Of a stretch of 64,000 nucleotides of DNA, positions 11,165 through 24,440 are shown one piece after another. The notes under the pieces were generated by a model that worked only from the letters and a program-made list of their open reading frames with translations, made no database searches and had not been told where the DNA came from. Position 1 is the stretch's first letter. Each line of letters begins with the position of its first letter. Source of the stretch: Geosiphon pyriformis (Eukaryota; Glomeromycota; Glomeromycetes; Archaeosporales; Geosiphonaceae); NCBI GenBank assembly GCA_016748015.1, contig JAAOMT010000046.1:367687-431686 (forward strand), in the 5' to 3' direction. The translations under genes were made by a program, and so were the position numbers.

Positions 11165-11480
11165 AATATAAACAGAAAATATTTTTTATTATATTACTTT
11201 AATTTTAATTTTTTTTTATATTATTAAATAACTTATAATTAAGATTTTTTGTAAAAAAATTGGCTTTTATTATAAAATAATTATTTAAAATAATTGGCAT
11301 AAAATTAATTATTTTATTATAAGTTTAATAACACAAATAATTCAAAATATAAAAAATATTTTTGAAATAATTAACTTATTAAAAATTTAATAATCTTTAT
11401 TAACAACAAATTTAACACAAACTTAATATTAACAATAGTAAAAAAAATAAAAAATCTCTAATAATACTAATTTTAAATTT
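11165..11480 (+). repeat. Decayed LTR fragment, family A
   Basis: It aligns with the fragment at 2603-2975 and with the last third of the family A LTR: a TTTTTTGTAAAAAAATTGGC segment, a GGCATAAAATTAATTATTTT segment and TATAAGTTTAATAAC. Strongly C-to-T shifted. Confidence 0.55.
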
Positions 11481-11499
11481 TTTAATTTATATTTTGCTA

Positions 11500-11695
11500 A
11501 ATTAAAATTCAGTTTTGCCAACTTTATAAAACAAATTAATAAAAAAATTAAATGTATTTAAACCAATAGTTTTTTAGTTTTGTTTTAAATATAATCTATT
11601 AATAATTTTTTAAGAAAAAAATATAGTAATAAAAAAAGTTTAAGTGTATTTTTTAATAATAAAACTATTAAATTTTTAAAATTAAACAAATTAAA
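11500..11695 (+). pseudogene. LINE ORF1 scrap
   Basis: It aligns at nucleotide level with the ORF1 part of L-b around 9740-9900, for example CCAATAGTTTTTTAG near 11562 against TTAATAGTTTTTTAG near 9799. Too decayed to translate. The minus-strand LINE L-c ends against it, so L-c may have inserted here. Confidence 0.45.
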
Positions 11696-11827
11696 AAAAT
11701 AAAGATAAACATTAAAAAACTTTATTTTTTTTTATTTATTTTAATAAATATGGCTTAATTACTATTTAACATACAAAAACAAACTAAATAAATTTAATTA
11801 AATATAATTCACATATTTACTACATAT

Positions 11828-11848
11828 AACTGGCCATTTGAACCAGTT
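11828..11848 (-). other. LINE 3' UTR hairpin (copy L-c)
   Basis: On the minus strand: AACTGGTT, loop CAAAT, GGCCAGTT. Eight pairs. Confidence 0.6.
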
Positions 11849-12199
11849 AAGATAATATTATGCACTTATATAAATCTTTATATTATTATCAATATCTAAA
11901 AAAAGAACAAGTTTTATGTAAACCAAAATTAACAGCAAATAACTTAATAATACCAAGCAAACAAACAACTCTTATTGACAAAAAACTAGACACACCACAA
12001 AAAACAGCAGAAATTACTTTTATGTAACTAACTAGACTATTTTTTCCATGTTTACTCTAAACTTTGTTCTAAATAATCACAACTTATTTTAATGTTTTTA
12101 GCCAAATAGCAAGCAAAATTACCTATTATTAATACAGCTCTTTTTCTGTTGCCAAAAATTAAAACTGTTTTTTTTGTTTAGTTCTTGAAAACAAAATTT

Positions 12200-14698
12200 T
12201 TGTACAAAATTGCATAAATACCAACATCTGAAATTTCTAAAAAGAAAGTACACAATACTAAAAACAATAATAAAAAGCAACTTTTTACCAAAAACTTTTA
12301 CAAATTAATATAATTTAATAGAATTTCAGAATACATAACAGTTTTTTTGAGCAAATAAAAACATAATTAAGTAATTTGATATTATCACACATTAAACACA
12401 ATATATCTAAATAATTTTTATTATAAAGTCTCTTTCTAACAACAATTAACAGTTTTTTATAAACTACTTTAATCAAATATGTGTAAAAAACAGCTAAAAT
12501 CTTGTTAATAAATCCTAACAATATATAAAAATCCGGATGTTAGACTGTAGTAATACTATTTTAGTCTATGTTTTGAATTATTGAATTATCTATAATCTTT
12601 GTTTTAGGCTTAGCTTTCTATTGAGCATAATAAACAGTTTAATAAATATTATACATAAAATAACAAACATTTTTTGATACAACCAGACCATCAGCCATAA
12701 CAAATCTTTTATGAATTCTGACTGGAAGAGCAAAATAAAAATATATAGCATTATAAACAAGAGCATTAGTACAATTATTGCTGTGTTCTCTAAATAACTT
12801 TTGATTTTTATTCATTTAACAGAGATATTTTTTGACTTAATTAAATTGGCTATATAATGTTTCTCTATTCAATACTTGTTTTAAAAATCAGGCAAAAAAA
12901 ATTTAAACTTTAACACATATGTATTTATAACAGTTTGGCTGTCTATATGTAAAACTACTAAACAAAAAAAAATACACTCTAATATTAAGACAATTGTCTG
13001 CAATTTTGATATTATTAAAGACAAAAGCCCATATACTTTAACATTTATATCTATCTCAACATTAGAAAAATAAGCCACTATTTTACTAATTACTTTTGCA
13101 ATACTCAAATACTTTAATAAATTATCAGTATAAATATTAAACACACCTATTCATAGCTTATACAAATAATTTTAAACATCCAAAAACTTTTTTGTGCAAA
13201 AAAAATTCGAATAATCAAAGACAAAAGAAGTTTTATCAGATTTAACAAAGATATTATTCATATATAATGAAGTTTTTTTAAACTATAATAATATTGGGCC
13301 TTTAAAATTCAACTTTTTTTAATAACAAAAAATCTTTTAATTCATAACCAAACTATGTTTATTCAATAATCTATTATTAAAAACTATGCTAAAACACTTT
13401 AAAAAACAGACTATATTATAATAATAAAAAATTTCCAAAATTTTGAATATTAAAAAACAACTAGAACTATAAAATATGTTGAACAAATTATTGGTCAGAG
13501 AAATTTTGTTATCCAAAAAAAATTTTATTATGTTTACCAAATAATTATTTATAGAATTGACTTTTAACTTAATTGGAAATTGCAATAGGTTTATAAGTAT
13601 TCAATTTAGAATTTACAAATCTAGAAAGTAGTGTTTGAATAACTGGCTAAAAATCTTAACTGTATTAGAAAATTTAGCTACAAAAACTGTTTTGCTTTCT
13701 GTATACATCTAAATAAAAAACTTTAATTCATATAAAAACAGATGATATAAAGCTTTATTAAAAAAATCTTTTAACAAATTGGCCTTAGATCTAAATTTTT
13801 TATGTAATATAATATCTTATTGTTAACATACACTTTTAGAAATAAAACTAAATTACATCTAATAATATACAATAAGCTATAAAACTGCTAAAACCAAGTA
13901 AAAAAACTGTTTATTTAACAATATTTTTTTGAAAACCAGATTTAAAAAAACTTAATATCTAAATATACTTTAATAAGGCTTGGCTTAAACATATTTTTTA
14001 TTAACAAAAAAATTTCTAAATACTAATAAGATTTTTCATGTTTAACAATAAAAATTGGTTAATTACTAATGCTTAAAGTGATATTCAATGCTCTTTGGTT
14101 AATAAGAATTGCTATTATTTTGTTATTATTAATAGAAATATTATTGATTCTAAAAAACTTATTGGCAATGTCCAAAATATATTGTGTTAATATCTGACTA
14201 TTTTTTATCTAAATTATATTATCAACAAAAGCATTAACTATAAAAAAAAACTTTTTCTTATTATTTTTATTCTGCCTATTTTTATCACAAAGTTAGTATT
14301 AATTTTATATTTACACAAATTTTTATGTTTCTTTACTTTATACAACAAAAAATTGTAAAAGATTTTTCAAAAAGGTAAAGAGAACATCTTATTTTAATCC
14401 AGTTTATTTTGTATTTTGTAATCATCTAAAAGACCAAAATTAATCATTATTCTATTAATTTTGCCTATGTGTATGTTTCCAAAAAACCTAATAAACTTGG
14501 TGTATATCCTAATACACTTCAAACTAATTTCCAAATAATATTATTTAACTAAATCATATGTTTTGCATATATTTTGCAAAATTAATCAAAGATTTTGTTC
14601 TTTTTTTAATGTATTTTTTACTATTAAACCAACAATAAACACAAGAAACTAAGTCGAAATATCTTTTAAAACCAAGAAATTGTTATCTTAAAAGACAT
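12200..14698 (-). pseudogene. LINE ORF2 part 2 (RT, RNase H, Cys/His tail), L-c
   Basis: From high to low coordinate: a DNNFLVLKD block (about 14680-14650) typical of the RT just before motif A; the remaining RT; RT C-terminal region (13585-13337); RNase H at 13144-12881 with NIYTDN, KLQTIVLILE and LHIDSQ, equivalents of the catalytic blocks; then a Cys/His region at 12521-12315 with CLMCDN and a later Cys. Stops occur every few tens of codons. It aligns throughout with the copy at 56253-60807. Confidence 0.7.
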
Positions 14699-15576
14699 AA
14701 TTACTTATAAAAATTTAAAAATTCTTAATAAAAATATAAAAATAGCCAATTAAAGATAGGCATAATAAGAAAAAAATTTCAGAATTTCTTTCAAAAAATT
14801 GCAGAATTCCAAAAATTTTAAGATTTCTTTCAAAGAATTACAAGATTTCAGAAATTTCAGAATTTTTGGCTAGAAGAATTAAAAAAATCTAAGAATTATA
14901 TATATATAATGAGAATGTTAGAAAAAAAAAAAACAGAATTCAGTTTAGAAAAAAATTAATTATTCAATATACACAATTCATTAATTATTTTATATTTTTT
15001 TCTTTAAAAAATAGTTTTCTATAACTTGAAGTGAAATTAAATCACATATTAATAAAATATTAATCATTACTTAAATCCATGTTATTATTGCTTAATTAAA
15101 GAAATATTAATCACTTCTATTTTATTAACACTTTATGTTAATAAAATTCAATACTTAATTATACTGGACCAATAGCTCTTGATCATAGCTATTAACAGAA
15201 TACTAAATTTTTTATTTTTTTTATTTTTTTATTTTTTTCTCTTTTGTTTGTTGTTTATTGATTGATTAAAGAATTAATGCATAGAGTTATTAATGTCAAA
15301 AAAAATTGATAAAAGACCCAAAAATAAAGATAAAAACTTGGAATTTAAGAATAGTTTACTAAAAAAAACTGGTCATCAAGCTGAAAAAAAAATTCACAGA
15401 ATATACTTCCAGGAAGATACTAAAACAACTATTAAATCTCTGTTTATTATACAAAAAACTCAACTAAAACTTTTAGATCATGAAAATCTTCAGATATTAT
15501 CAACAATCACTGGCTATTGAGCACTAAGTTACAAGTTTGTTATTTGTACCAACACTTCAAATAATCATTTGTAATA
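14699..15576 (+). repeat. 5' LTR of element C
   Basis: 878 bp. The ends TG and CA have decayed (starts AATTAC, ends GTAATA). It contains a series of TTTCAGAATTTCTTTCAAA-like repeats, a TATATATATAA promoter-like box near 14900 and a perfect inverted repeat TTTTATTAACA / TGTTAATAAAA at 15119-15145. A TGG at 15579, two bases after the LTR, is the candidate primer-binding site. Confidence 0.8.
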
Positions 15577-15639
15577 TTTGGTGCTTTTTGTGAGGTATAA
15601 TCCAACAGAAAACCAGCACCAAAAACAATCATCTGAAAC

Positions 15640-17740
15640 AGTGACAAAATCAGAAAAAATAGAGACAAACTACTTGGGATTTGCAAAAACTTTATTTTAA
15701 CACTATTAAATTCACTTAGGATTAACAAGTAACTATTGGCCAGCAGAATCAACTTTCAACTTTTACATCAATAAAAAGATTAAGTTTTATTTAAAAAACC
15801 AAGGAAATTTGGAAGCAGTACTTAACAATTTTTATAGTAAATTACTCTAAAGTATTATGTTTCTGCAAAATTATTTGTTCACTCCAATAATTACAGAAAT
15901 CAACAGAAAAATTGAGAAGCATACCAAACAGCAATTTCTTATTATCTTTGCAGATAACAAAAAAAGAAAGTTATAAACACCAGGAGAAATACCAAAGAGA
16001 ATACAACCATTTACTTAGAAGAAACCAAAAGTTATTTTACTCATTCACTTATCATAATATCATATATTAGAAAGTATCATACACATACTATTAGGATCTG
16101 TATTATAATCAACTGTGAGAACACCATTATCTTAAGTTTTGTTTTAAAGCCAACAAAAAAAGCCAATTTATTAGGAACTTATAGCAATTTCTTTGAAGGA
16201 TTTAAATTATAATCAACAATTTTATCAGGACTTTAATTACTGCCACCTCAACCAAATTTTAGAGCCACTAGTTCTTAGAAAAGAACTAATTTAGAAGAAA
16301 AAAAAGATAAAAATCAAGAAGTTAATTATCAAAATTCAATTCTAAAAAACTCAAGAATCCAAAATCTGATTATTCAGGCTTAGCAAAACCAGAACAATTC
16401 AAATTCCACTTTTATTGTTTTCCAAAACTTATCTCTAATAATTATAATTGATCCACTACCAGTTGTATCAATTGCCAAACAACAGCAACAGCTGCAATCA
16501 CAACTTTAACAACAACTACAACACCCACTTTAACTACAACAGCCAATCTTAGCTTCAATGGCATATACCAATTATCAAATTAGAAAAATTTACTAGTAAA
16601 GAAGATAATGCCCAAGCATAGCTAAATAACATGGCTAAAGCCATTATGACCAATAGATAAGACAATGTCAGAGCCCTACAAACTATTCTATATTTTTACA
16701 GGATATTGCTAATTTGTGATATCAGAGCTTAATCAACAAATCCATAACTTTTGATGTATTTAAAACTGAATTTTTAAGATATTTTAGTAATAATAACAAC
16801 ATTAATTATTTGGCTACTGCTTTTACCATCATTAAGCAAAGAGACACTAAAGTCATTACTATTTATTTAGGATGCTTCCATAGAAATCTGTGCCAAAATA
16901 CAAGCAATTGACATAAATTACTTCACAGTACCACAAATTTTGAATCAGTTTATTTGCAGTCTGTACAACAGTCTCCTATAATACATACATCCATTATATT
17001 TCTAAACACTCTAAGACACAGTTACATATGTCTAAGATTTTAAATTGACCAAGTTAAAAGCCAACTATGCCCAAGCCACTAATCTAGTAATAAATAAATT
17101 ATCTGATTTAAACTTCAAGTTAAAACAATTTAGTGATTCTATTAACCAGAAATTAGAAAAATACTTAGTTAACAATTAAGCAATATATTAATCTCTGCAA
17201 TAATATGACAATTCAGAAAACTTTAATCAATTCTAAAATCAGTTACACCTCTTATTCTTATCAACCAATTAATCATGGCAGCAAAAAATGCATATCTGCT
17301 ACAATTGTGATAAACAAAGTTATTTAAAAACCAATTGCCATGTTAAATTTAATAACCAATAATTGGGAAATCAATATTGAAATCCTAATTGCCAGTTCCA
17401 AACTCTGAACTACAGTTCAAATTAAGACCACTTTTAGTCTCATTACACCCAAGTGATATAATCACCAATATATGCACTTCCTTTCTATTAAACTCCAGCT
17501 CTAGTTATCTATCAATCACAGTAACCACAGATAATTTATCAAATTTCAATATTAGCACTGCCACCCAACTCAGCTCAAATATTATCTAGATGTCAAAAAC
17601 CAAGAATTACTCACACTCAACAAAATTGGAAATTAACAATAATTATGCACTAATCAATCTTCAGTTTATTATCACAAACAACAGAATTATGCCAGTAGAG
17701 TTTGGAAAATAGGAACACCCAAAACCTGAATTTTCAGAAC
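15640..17740 (+). pseudogene. Element C gag remnant
   Basis: It aligns with element B gag (45472-47700) but carries stops throughout. The AAACAGTG equivalent of the element B GTG start is near 15637. The zinc-knuckle region lies near 17290-17340 (CYNCDKQ-like, with a degraded second half). Gag forms the particle and binds RNA in active elements. Confidence 0.6.
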
Positions 17741-18340
17741 TATTTAAATTTTTTAGTCACCCCAGAAACCAGCTTATCCAATAACTTAAAAAGCCCAAAA
17801 ACACAACTTACTAGGAATATTTTATTAACAACTATTACTAAAAATGAATTACTTACAGTCATATTTCTATTTAAGATAAAAGAATCAACAATATTACTTT
17901 TATTCAGTAAAGTTATTTTTGATACCAAACTCATTACAGCAATATATACAACTGCCAAAGTTGATAGTCACCATATTCAGCTAATTTTTAATAATAATTC
18001 AGCAAATAACATTATTACTTGACAACTTATAGACCAATTAGGTTGTCAAATTAATTGTGCTACCAGTGTCAGAATTATCATCACTAATAGAATAACAAAA
18101 ACACCTATTAGTGAAATTGATGACTTTTTGGTTGAAATCAATAACATTACAGCACTAATCAAAGTGTTAATGATAAAAGCCACACAGTACTAAGCTTTAT
18201 TTGGTAATGATTGGCTATTCAAAACCAATGCTGTGCTTAATTAAAATACTCAAGAGCTACAGCTCAGTAAAGATGATCTGCAAACTTGAGTATCTATTAC
18301 CTGTGGCCACTTTAAACCATTCACTACTTTTTAACTGCCA
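17741..18340 (+). pseudogene. Element C protease remnant
   Basis: Aspartic protease of the retropepsin type. The segment AKVDSHHIQLIFNNN (near 17960-18000) corresponds to element B LILDSG; the catalytic Asp-Ser-Gly has become Asn-Asn-Asn by G to A changes. A stop follows after NIIT. Confidence 0.65.
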
Positions 18341-18599
18341 ATAATTAAATAAAAAAAAAAAGGAAAAATTTATCTGAGAAGCATATTAGATTTTATAGGC
18401 TGAAGAAAATCATAACAAGCTACTATCAATCCTATTATAAGATAACAAAAAGAAAAAAAAAAAGAAGAACAAACCACAAGTTACTACCAACATCAGCAAA
18501 ACCACTAATAGTTGACATATACTGTACTCAGTAAACACAAAAAAGAAACTATTCTATATTTTTTTCAAATATATCAACTACAAAAAAAAGCTTTTATTC

Positions 18600-19190
18600 A
18601 TAAGAGCTTGGATAGTGCCAAATAAGAACTACTAAATACATATCTGTTATTATTGCAAATCATGCCATTAAAAACGTTTTGGTTATCTAAAATGACAAAG
18701 AAAATGGAACAATAAACTATGTCTTACTTGTGAAAAAACACTATTTGACAAAAAAATATTTCTGGTCAAGAGGAAATGTGTGACACATCATGTTAATACA
18801 TGATTTTTATTAGTAATTAGGTAAGCTAAGAAACACTTTTTAACACTACATAGAACCAAGTACTCTTTTGCTTAAATAGCTATCTACACAACAAAGACAA
18901 AATCTGGTAAATGGTAAGTGCCAAAGTTAAAAACATTTTGTCTAGTAAAATATTGGTAATTAAGAACAATCTTTCAGAACTGGTTAAGATCATTTTTATA
19001 TCCAACCCAGACATATTTTTTGATATCTTAAGCAATTCAAAACAATTTTATGAAAGACTTAGCACCCACTAAAAAAGAGCAAGAGCAGCGTTTAAAATAG
19101 TTAAATACAAGACTTTGTAAACATTGCCTAATTTCCAATGACTTTAAATATTGTGATAATTGTGATTTTATCTATAATCTACCACTATAC
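18600..19190 (+). pseudogene. Element C Cys-rich region remnant
   Basis: It aligns with the Cys-rich module of element B (48593-49200) and element A (38176-38760). Cys codons survive near 18647-18740 (Tyr-Cys-Lys-Ser-Cys and Cys-Leu-Thr-Cys spacing) and near 19120-19170 (Cys-Lys-His-Cys, then Cys-Asp). Stops are present. Function unknown; the Cys pairs suggest metal binding. Confidence 0.5.
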
Positions 19191-19830
19191 ATGATCTATT
19201 CAATTTCTAAAAAAGAAAAACCAATCAATAAATGTGTAGTAGAATTGAAATCAAAATTTAATCCTGATTTAGACTTTAACAATAATAACAACAACAGCTC
19301 TAATTCTGTTTACTATGGCAACAACAATGATAATTCAAACTCTAATTACAATTCCAAACAATATATTGTGTTTTCAGATCTTTCTATGAAGCAGAAACTA
19401 AAATGGTTCAGCAATAACAATAAAGCTATTATGTCAGAATATATACATAATACTAATATAAAATTTAATCTTAGATATTCAGGAAAAACTGCCATCAGAT
19501 TGAAATCACATTTGCACACCAATATAGATCTAAAAATAGCACTGAAAATTTTAGCAACAACAATAATTCAACTAATCTTTAAATTTAATTTAGTAAAAAA
19601 GAGAATTAATATCAAAAGAAGAATAATTAATGCAGAATATGTAAGAAATATCATTGTAATACTACAAAATAACTTGAAAAAAAGATATATAATTAAACTA
19701 AATGAAAAGATAACACAGACAATATTCTTGTCTTTGGTTAAAATAGCTTAATTAATATTAGTAGAAACAAAGAAAAAATTAAGAATCACAGCCAGAGAAA
19801 AAAATGGATTTAAATCAATGAGTAGAATAA
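19191..19830 (+). pseudogene. Element C dUTPase domain remnant
   Basis: Trimeric dUTPase-type fold recognised by motif order. Motif I is reduced to FNLRYSGK; a KRRIINAEYV segment replaces motif III with Asp to Asn; EKITQTIFL is motif IV. The glycine-rich motif V is beyond a stop at 19749. A long Asn-rich linker (about 19276-19360) precedes it, as in element B. dUTPase hydrolyses dUTP to dUMP and limits uracil incorporation; this copy is inactive. Confidence 0.7.
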
Positions 19831-20279
19831 ACATATTAGTTAATATGGCAGAAAAGGAACCAATTAATAAGAAAAAAATTATCTCCATCAATTAATCAGT
19901 TTTTATTCTACTATACAACTAGTATATGTTAGTAATAGAGAGAAAAGTGAAAGACCAGTCTCAGATTTTTAAAGCAGAACCAACTATTTGTAAATCAAAG
20001 AAGATTGGAATTACCAATTTTAACATACTGGCCAAGAACTATAAACACATTAAAATTTCTATCTACAATACAACTAAAGACATCATCAAAATACCAAACA
20101 GAACTATTATTAGATATTTAAGCATAAAAGTTAAAAACCAACTACCAAACATCATTCCAGATTTTTTATAACTGTGTAGATATGTAAATATTATATTACA
20201 AACAATATACAAAGGAAAAAATGTTATTTGCTTTAACTAAAACAATTGGAACAAATGAACTTAAAAAACTTAAACCCAT

Positions 20280-21560
20280 TCTAATATATACAATTTAAGA
20301 TGCTACTCAACAATTTTACTAATATATTTGTCAGTAAAAATAAATTTGACAGAACAGACATTATCTAACACCAAATCAAAACTGGAGATACAATGTTAAT
20401 AAAACAATAAGCATACAAAATACTACTAGCAAGCCATGAAATCATCTAACAAGAAATCAATAGAATATTGAACAATAAGTTAATTTAACTATTTATAAAT
20501 CTATGGTCATTACCAATAGTACTAATCTGAAAAAAAAATAAAAAAATCCACTTTTGTGTAGATTACAAAAAAATTAACAGTATTATCCATGGAGACAGCT
20601 ATCTACTTTCATGAATTTAGAAGTTATTTAATGCTTTTGAAGAAAAGAAATAGTTTTCTATATTAGACTTAGACAGTGGTTACTGACAAGTAGCCATAAA
20701 ATCAAAAGATAAGAAGAAGACTATATTTACAACCAAAAAGAAAAATTTTGAATTTGATATTATGCCATTTAGTTTAACCAATATTCCAGCCATCTTTTAA
20801 TAACTTATGGAAATTGTATATACTGAATTACTATGGAAATCAGTAGTAGTCTACTTAGATAACACCAATGTGTTTTCCAAAACATTCAATAACTATTTCT
20901 ACTATCTACAATAAGTGTTTAAAAAACTAAGAAGAGCTGGACTAAAGTTAAATACTACCAAGTATTTTTTTGGCAAAACAGAATTCAAGTTTTTAGAACA
21001 TATCATAAGCAAAAATGGCATAAAAATGGATCCAAATAAGATTAAAATAATTAAGAACTTTTTAGTATCAATTAACTTGACAGAACTAAGAGCATTCTTG
21101 AAATTCATGGAATACTATTATTATTTTATCCAGAACTTTTCCAAATTGGCTTAACCATTTTAACAGTTCTAAGCAAAGAATATAAAATATGAATGAATAA
21201 AAATCTAACAAAGAGCTTTTGACATCTTGAGAAAAAAGCTTATTTAAGCACCAGTACTAATCTATTTAGATCATAACAAGCTATTTATTATTATTATTAA
21301 TGCATTAGGTCAAGCATTAAGAGCTATACTGTCTCAAAAAAAATCAGATAGAAGACAACATTCAATAACATATGCCAACAGAAGTTTAAATCCAGCTGAA
21401 AAGAACTATAAAACTTCAGCATTAGAATACTTGGCTATCTATTAAGTTGTCATTAAATAAAAGAAATATTTAAGTTAAAAGTTTAATGCATACACTAATC
21501 ACAAAGGATTGACATTAATTCAGAAGCAAAAATTTAGAGATAACTGCCATACAAGATAGA
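20280..21560 (+). pseudogene. Element C reverse transcriptase and RNase H remnant
   Basis: RT blocks are readable: CVDYKKINSI near 20560, LDLDSGY near 20667, and Y-L-D-N at 20852-20863 where YLDD is expected. The next open stretch (20915-21154) contains FFGKTEFKFLEHI and ends in the YYYYFIQNFSKLA block. RNase H follows with IIINALGQALRAILSQ and the ALEYLAIYXVV block. Stops interrupt throughout. It supplies the sequence missing from element B between RNase H and integrase. Confidence 0.75.
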
Positions 21561-21879
21561 AAATAAAACTATTACCATTCAATTATATAGTACATTATAA
21601 AAAGAGAAAAAAAAATAAAAATGCTAACAGTTTGTTATAAATAAAACAAATCTAAAAACAGTTCAACCCAAAAATATAACAAAAAAATGAACACACAAAA
21701 ATATTAATAACTTCAACATTTTATCAATACTCAACAGTTTAAAAAGAAATTATCTCAGAAAAAACAAAACAACATAAAACAACAAGCAAAATATTTTATT
21801 ACTTACCAAAATATATTATACCAAAAAAACAGAAAATACTCAAATCAGCCAATTAGAGTAATTACAGAACCAGAAAAAA

Positions 21880-22361
21880 AAACAATACTGTTCAACATGT
21901 ATTCAAATCTAACAGCAGAACATTTTTATAAAGAAACAACAATAAAAAAACTAAGAAAAAATATTATTGGCCATTCATATATCCAGACATTATCTAATAT
22001 GTTCAAAATTGTAATACTTATTAAAAAAAGAGAAACAAGATTTAGTAAACTGTTAAAACCAATCAAAGTAAAACAACTATTTGATTAAATTGAAATTAAC
22101 TTAGTCAGATCATTAACAATAATCAGCAGAAGTAATTGTTATATAACAGTAGCTATGGATTATCTCAAAAAATAGCCAGAAGTAAAAACAATCCAAAGAG
22201 CAGATACAAAATTTATAGCCGAATTTGTTCACCAAGATTTAATTTACCAACATAGATGTTTAAAAAAATTATTATTAAATCAAGAAACTCACTTTGTGAA
22301 CAGAACATTAACAGAATTAAGTCAAAGATTTAGAATCAAAAAACCATTATTATTATTATAC
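21880..22361 (+). pseudogene. Element C integrase remnant, part 1
   Basis: Part of the integrase zinc-binding region (H-Y/F-Y-K-E-T spacing near 21920) and catalytic-core start. LVRSLTII corresponds to element A DLVGPLLI, and LLNQETHFVNRT to SDQETHFVN, so the second catalytic Asp is lost (Asn). The reading is cut at 22361 by a solo LTR. Confidence 0.7.
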
Positions 22362-23003
22362 TGTTACAGTTGAAACCCATAATTTTTATTAGTTATCATA
22401 TGTATTAGTTACTGATGTCATATAATTAGCCACTCTATTTTTAGATAGTGATTATTGACCTGATCAATGACCTGACTGTTGACCATTTTCAATAGCTATA
22501 TAAGTGATGAGTTTCTTAGCTGTAGAAAATCATCTCTTAAACAAGAATCAAATAAATAAAAATAACAACTTTCATTTTAATCACCCTCTTATCACCAATT
22601 TCCCTTTCTCTACCTTTAAGTATCTGAACATCTTAGGATAAAAGATTACTTGTTGGCCTTTTCCTGTTTGAATAATTGTAGTATTTGAAGACTATTTGTA
22701 TAAACATAACTGAAGAACACAAGTTGATACCTGATATTGAATTCTAAGAGCACTGATGTAAGACATAGAATTATACCAGTGGTGATCAATTGTTGACAGT
22801 ATGGACTATCCCTCTACCTTCAGATTCCCCAATTACCTTTGAAAAAAATAGTGACTGAGATATTTTATGAGACTGATCTCACACATTGAATCCATACTCA
22901 TTCAATTCACTCTTTAAAGTTGAATTCCCCTTTGATTATTTCCATCACTTTACAATCCTGTTCTCTCTTGCTATCCATTAGCTTGTTACTCCAACCCATA
23001 ACA
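22362..23003 (+). repeat. Solo LTR, family D, relatively fresh
   Basis: 642 bp starting TGTTACAG and ending CATAACA, flanked by a perfect 4-bp duplication ATAC (22358-22361 and 23004-23007). It sits inside the element C integrase. A TATATAAG box is near 22497 and an AATAAA near 22551. It has far more C and G than the element around it, so it arrived later. A very decayed relative is at 33250-33830. No internal region of this family is in the window. Orientation is inferred from the TATA box. Confidence 0.85.
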
Positions 23004-23710
23004 ATACTATCTATAGACAAATGGCTTAGTTGAGAAATTCAACAAAACATTATGTAAAATAATAACCAAGATCAGCCAAAAAAACCAGAATAAATGGGAT
23101 TTGTTTATATTATCAGTATTATTTGCTTATTGAACAATGAAACAAGATACCACATAAACAACACCATTTGAATTTGTTTATAATAGAACAACAACAATAT
23201 TAGTTGAGATAGATATCAACATATATTCAACAAAACCAATAACAAAAGTTAACTTTCAAAGAATATTGTTAAGAAAAACATATAAGTTAATAAAAACTTT
23301 GGAAAACAAAAGGCAAACAACAACTGATAATATACAAAAATCATAAGCAAAACAAAAAAAATAACATGATAACCAATTACCAAATAAATAAGTTGAATTT
23401 AGAATTGGAGACAAAGTACTATTACATTATACCAAAGCAAAAAAACAATAAAATAGAAAATTTGACTCCAAATGGAATAGACCATTTTACATTAAAAAAA
23501 TTCTAGGAAATAGAGCTTATAAACTAAAATAAAACAACAAAATCTTAGCTAAAGCAGCACATAGAAATTAATTGAAAACATATCACAATATAGCATTATT
23601 ATCTACCAGTAATATTTTACAACTAAGAGTACAACAAATACTAGTCCAACCAGATGAAATTTCACAAGATTTAGAACCAATCATAATCATCAATACAAAT
23701 ATGTCAAATT
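23004..23710 (+). pseudogene. Element C integrase remnant, part 2
   Basis: It resumes with the block corresponding to NKLVEKFNRTLCEAIAKI of element B (here with stops), followed by an FVYNRTTTILVEI-like block and the C-terminal module near 23460-23560 (a DSKWNRPFYIKKIL segment, the GPF/Y region). Many stops. Confidence 0.65.
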
Positions 23711-23759
23711 AATATAACAAAAAAGTATATAAAAAACCAATATATAATAAAAACAAAAG

Positions 23760-24440
23760 CAAAAAAATAGAAATTACCAATAATATCTATTCACTTACAT
23801 AATAATTGTTTCAACTAATCTAAAACTAACAACAAAACATAAAAATTACAATCAATTAACAAACCATTCAGTACAAAGATAGAAAAAAAAAGCCAAACCA
23901 CTAACACAAAATACACCAAAAATTAAAAAACATAGTAAATAATATACTAGCAAAAGTAAAATTATCAATAGAAACACCAAGAACAATAACACTATATAAA
24001 AAATTAACAAAAGAGAACTGGATATAATAAACACAACAATTTCCAAGAAACTTTTACTATTATTACTTGAAACAAAATCTTAATATTCAGAACTTATATA
24101 TGGATAAAACAAAACAATTGTTTGATATAACAATATTGTATCAACTTAAACAATTTGTAAAAAACAACAACTTATTCACATAGACATAAGTCATATATTA
24201 GTTATAAGCAGGATTTTAAAATTAACCAAAAATACTACTGTATTTAACAATGAACACAGTAATCATTAATCAATTAAGAAAAATTACCAATATCCAATTT
24301 GAAAAATTATAGATCAAAATTTCTCAAATAATTTTCAAAAAAAAAGTCAGGAAGTTAATTCAAAAAGAAGAATTAGAAAAGTTAAGAAATTTCAATAGAG
24401 CTCAATATTAAAAGAAAAAAATAATATTACTTATAGAAAT
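23760..24440 (+). pseudogene. Element C ORF3 remnant
   Basis: Homologous to element B ORF3. LNIQNLYMDKTKQLFD (near 24075-24120) matches LNIQELYIDKSKRIFN of element B. Frames shift several times. The region reaches the A-rich polypurine tract (AAAAGAAAAAAATAA, 24410-24424) before the 3' LTR. Function unknown; not recognisable as envelope. Confidence 0.55.

Noticed and set aside
23852-24046. Minus-strand hydrophobic ORF, possible small membrane protein
   Set aside because: Antisense of the Lys/Asn-rich ORF3 remnant of element C.
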